Shown: piece after piece, positions 63,782 to 64,000 of the stretch | How positions within the stretch are numbered: position 1 is the first letter of the stretch | Layout of the letters: every line of letters starts with the position of its first letter | From: Bacteroides sp. CAG:530 | Lineage (GTDB): Bacteria; Bacteroidota; Bacteroidia; Bacteroidales; Bacteroidaceae | NCBI GenBank assembly: GCA_000434735.1 | Contig: FR881275.1 | Location: 58,141 to 122,140, forward strand | DNA: 64,000 nt | Reading direction: 5' to 3' | Made by a program: the position numbers and the translations under genes | Notes under the pieces: model-generated | Databases searched by the model: none | Seen by the model: the letters and a program-made list of their open reading frames with translations, nothing else | Told to the model about the DNA's origin: nothing

Positions 63782-64000
63782 ATGTTAACACAAGAAGATA
63801 AAGAGTTGCTTGCGAAGAAAGGAATTTCCGAAGAACAGATCAAAGAACAATTGGCTTGTTTTGAAACCGGATTCCCATTCTTAAAGCTGTCTGGTGCGGC
63901 TTCTGTCGACAACGGCGGCATTTTTATTCCTACTTCAGAAGAGCAGGACAAGTATCTTGCTGCGTGGGATGCTTATAAAGACGGCGAAAAGAAAATCGTG
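63782..64000 (+). CDS. DUF4301 family protein, 5' part only
   Basis: From ATG at 63782 the frame stays open for 73 codons to the window edge. It reads MLTQEDKELLAKKGISEEQI, followed by LACFETGFPFLKLSGAASVDN (split) and a GIFIPTSEEQDKYLAAWDAY stretch. This opening is typical of the DUF4301 family of Bacteroidota, which is about 500 residues long and has no known function. It is divergent from relA. Confidence 0.85.
   Translation, partial: MLTQEDKELLAKKGISEEQIKEQLACFETGFPFLKLSGAASVDNGGIFIPTSEEQDKYLAAWDAYKDGEKKIV

Overview
The window is a stretch of chromosome from a gut-type Bacteroidota, most likely family Bacteroidaceae (Bacteroides or Phocaeicola; the genus cannot be fixed from here). The basis is a SusC/SusD pair with a hybrid two-component regulator, promoters of the Bacteroides form (TTTG about 20 nt before TAnnTTTG), A-rich start regions without Shine-Dalgarno sites, and gene orders typical of the group (trpBEGDCFA, rhaB-A-T-D). 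No tRNA, rRNA, CRISPR array, phage or insertion sequence was found.

Region 1 (1-16.3 kb) is a glycan-utilisation locus. On the minus strand lie susC-like (broken by one in-frame TAA), susD-like and an S1-type sulfatase, then a sensor kinase, a lone receiver protein and the 5' part of a GH2 beta-galactosidase-like gene. A divergent hybrid two-component system (HTCS) faces two direct repeats placed just upstream of the susC promoter. A glutaminase follows the HTCS, and a GH29 alpha-L-fucosidase converges on it. Sulfatase, fucosidase and beta-galactosidase together suggest a sulfated, fucosylated host-type glycan; that is inference.

Region 2 (16.4-28.5 kb) is housekeeping on the plus strand: ruvX, def, a TPR lipoprotein-like exported protein, thrS-infC-rpmI-rplT, an M23 peptidase, a C69 dipeptidase and a phosphohexomutase. 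Region 3 (28.6-39.2 kb, minus) holds a PhoR/PhoB-like pair, a type I asparaginase and the complete trp operon. The trp operon is preceded by a 20-codon leader peptide with tandem Trp codons, a terminator and a good promoter: a classic attenuator that is not in any ordinary gene list.

Region 4 (39.3-49.5 kb) has a DUF308 membrane protein, an AraC regulator, a metallo-hydrolase, endonuclease III, CorA, and the rhamnose operon with its divergent AraC activator. Region 5 (49.6-64 kb) has an RND efflux system (adaptor, pump, outer-membrane factor), a fosmidomycin-resistance-like MFS pump, a 1435-residue protein combining a PD-(D/E)XK nuclease with a superfamily 1 helicase, a DUF1573 protein, a RelA-type (p)ppGpp synthetase with a dead hydrolase domain, and the start of a DUF4301 gene.

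The most unusual non-coding signal is a set of intergenic repeats built on a 22-nt period. One family is a 102-bp element with inverted ends, present twice and about 86% identical by hand count (16401-16502 and 32360-32461). The other has CATCGCATTG-type units, at 43755-43820 and 60795-60926 with a degenerate trace at 28545-28588, always just beyond the 3' end of a minus-strand gene.
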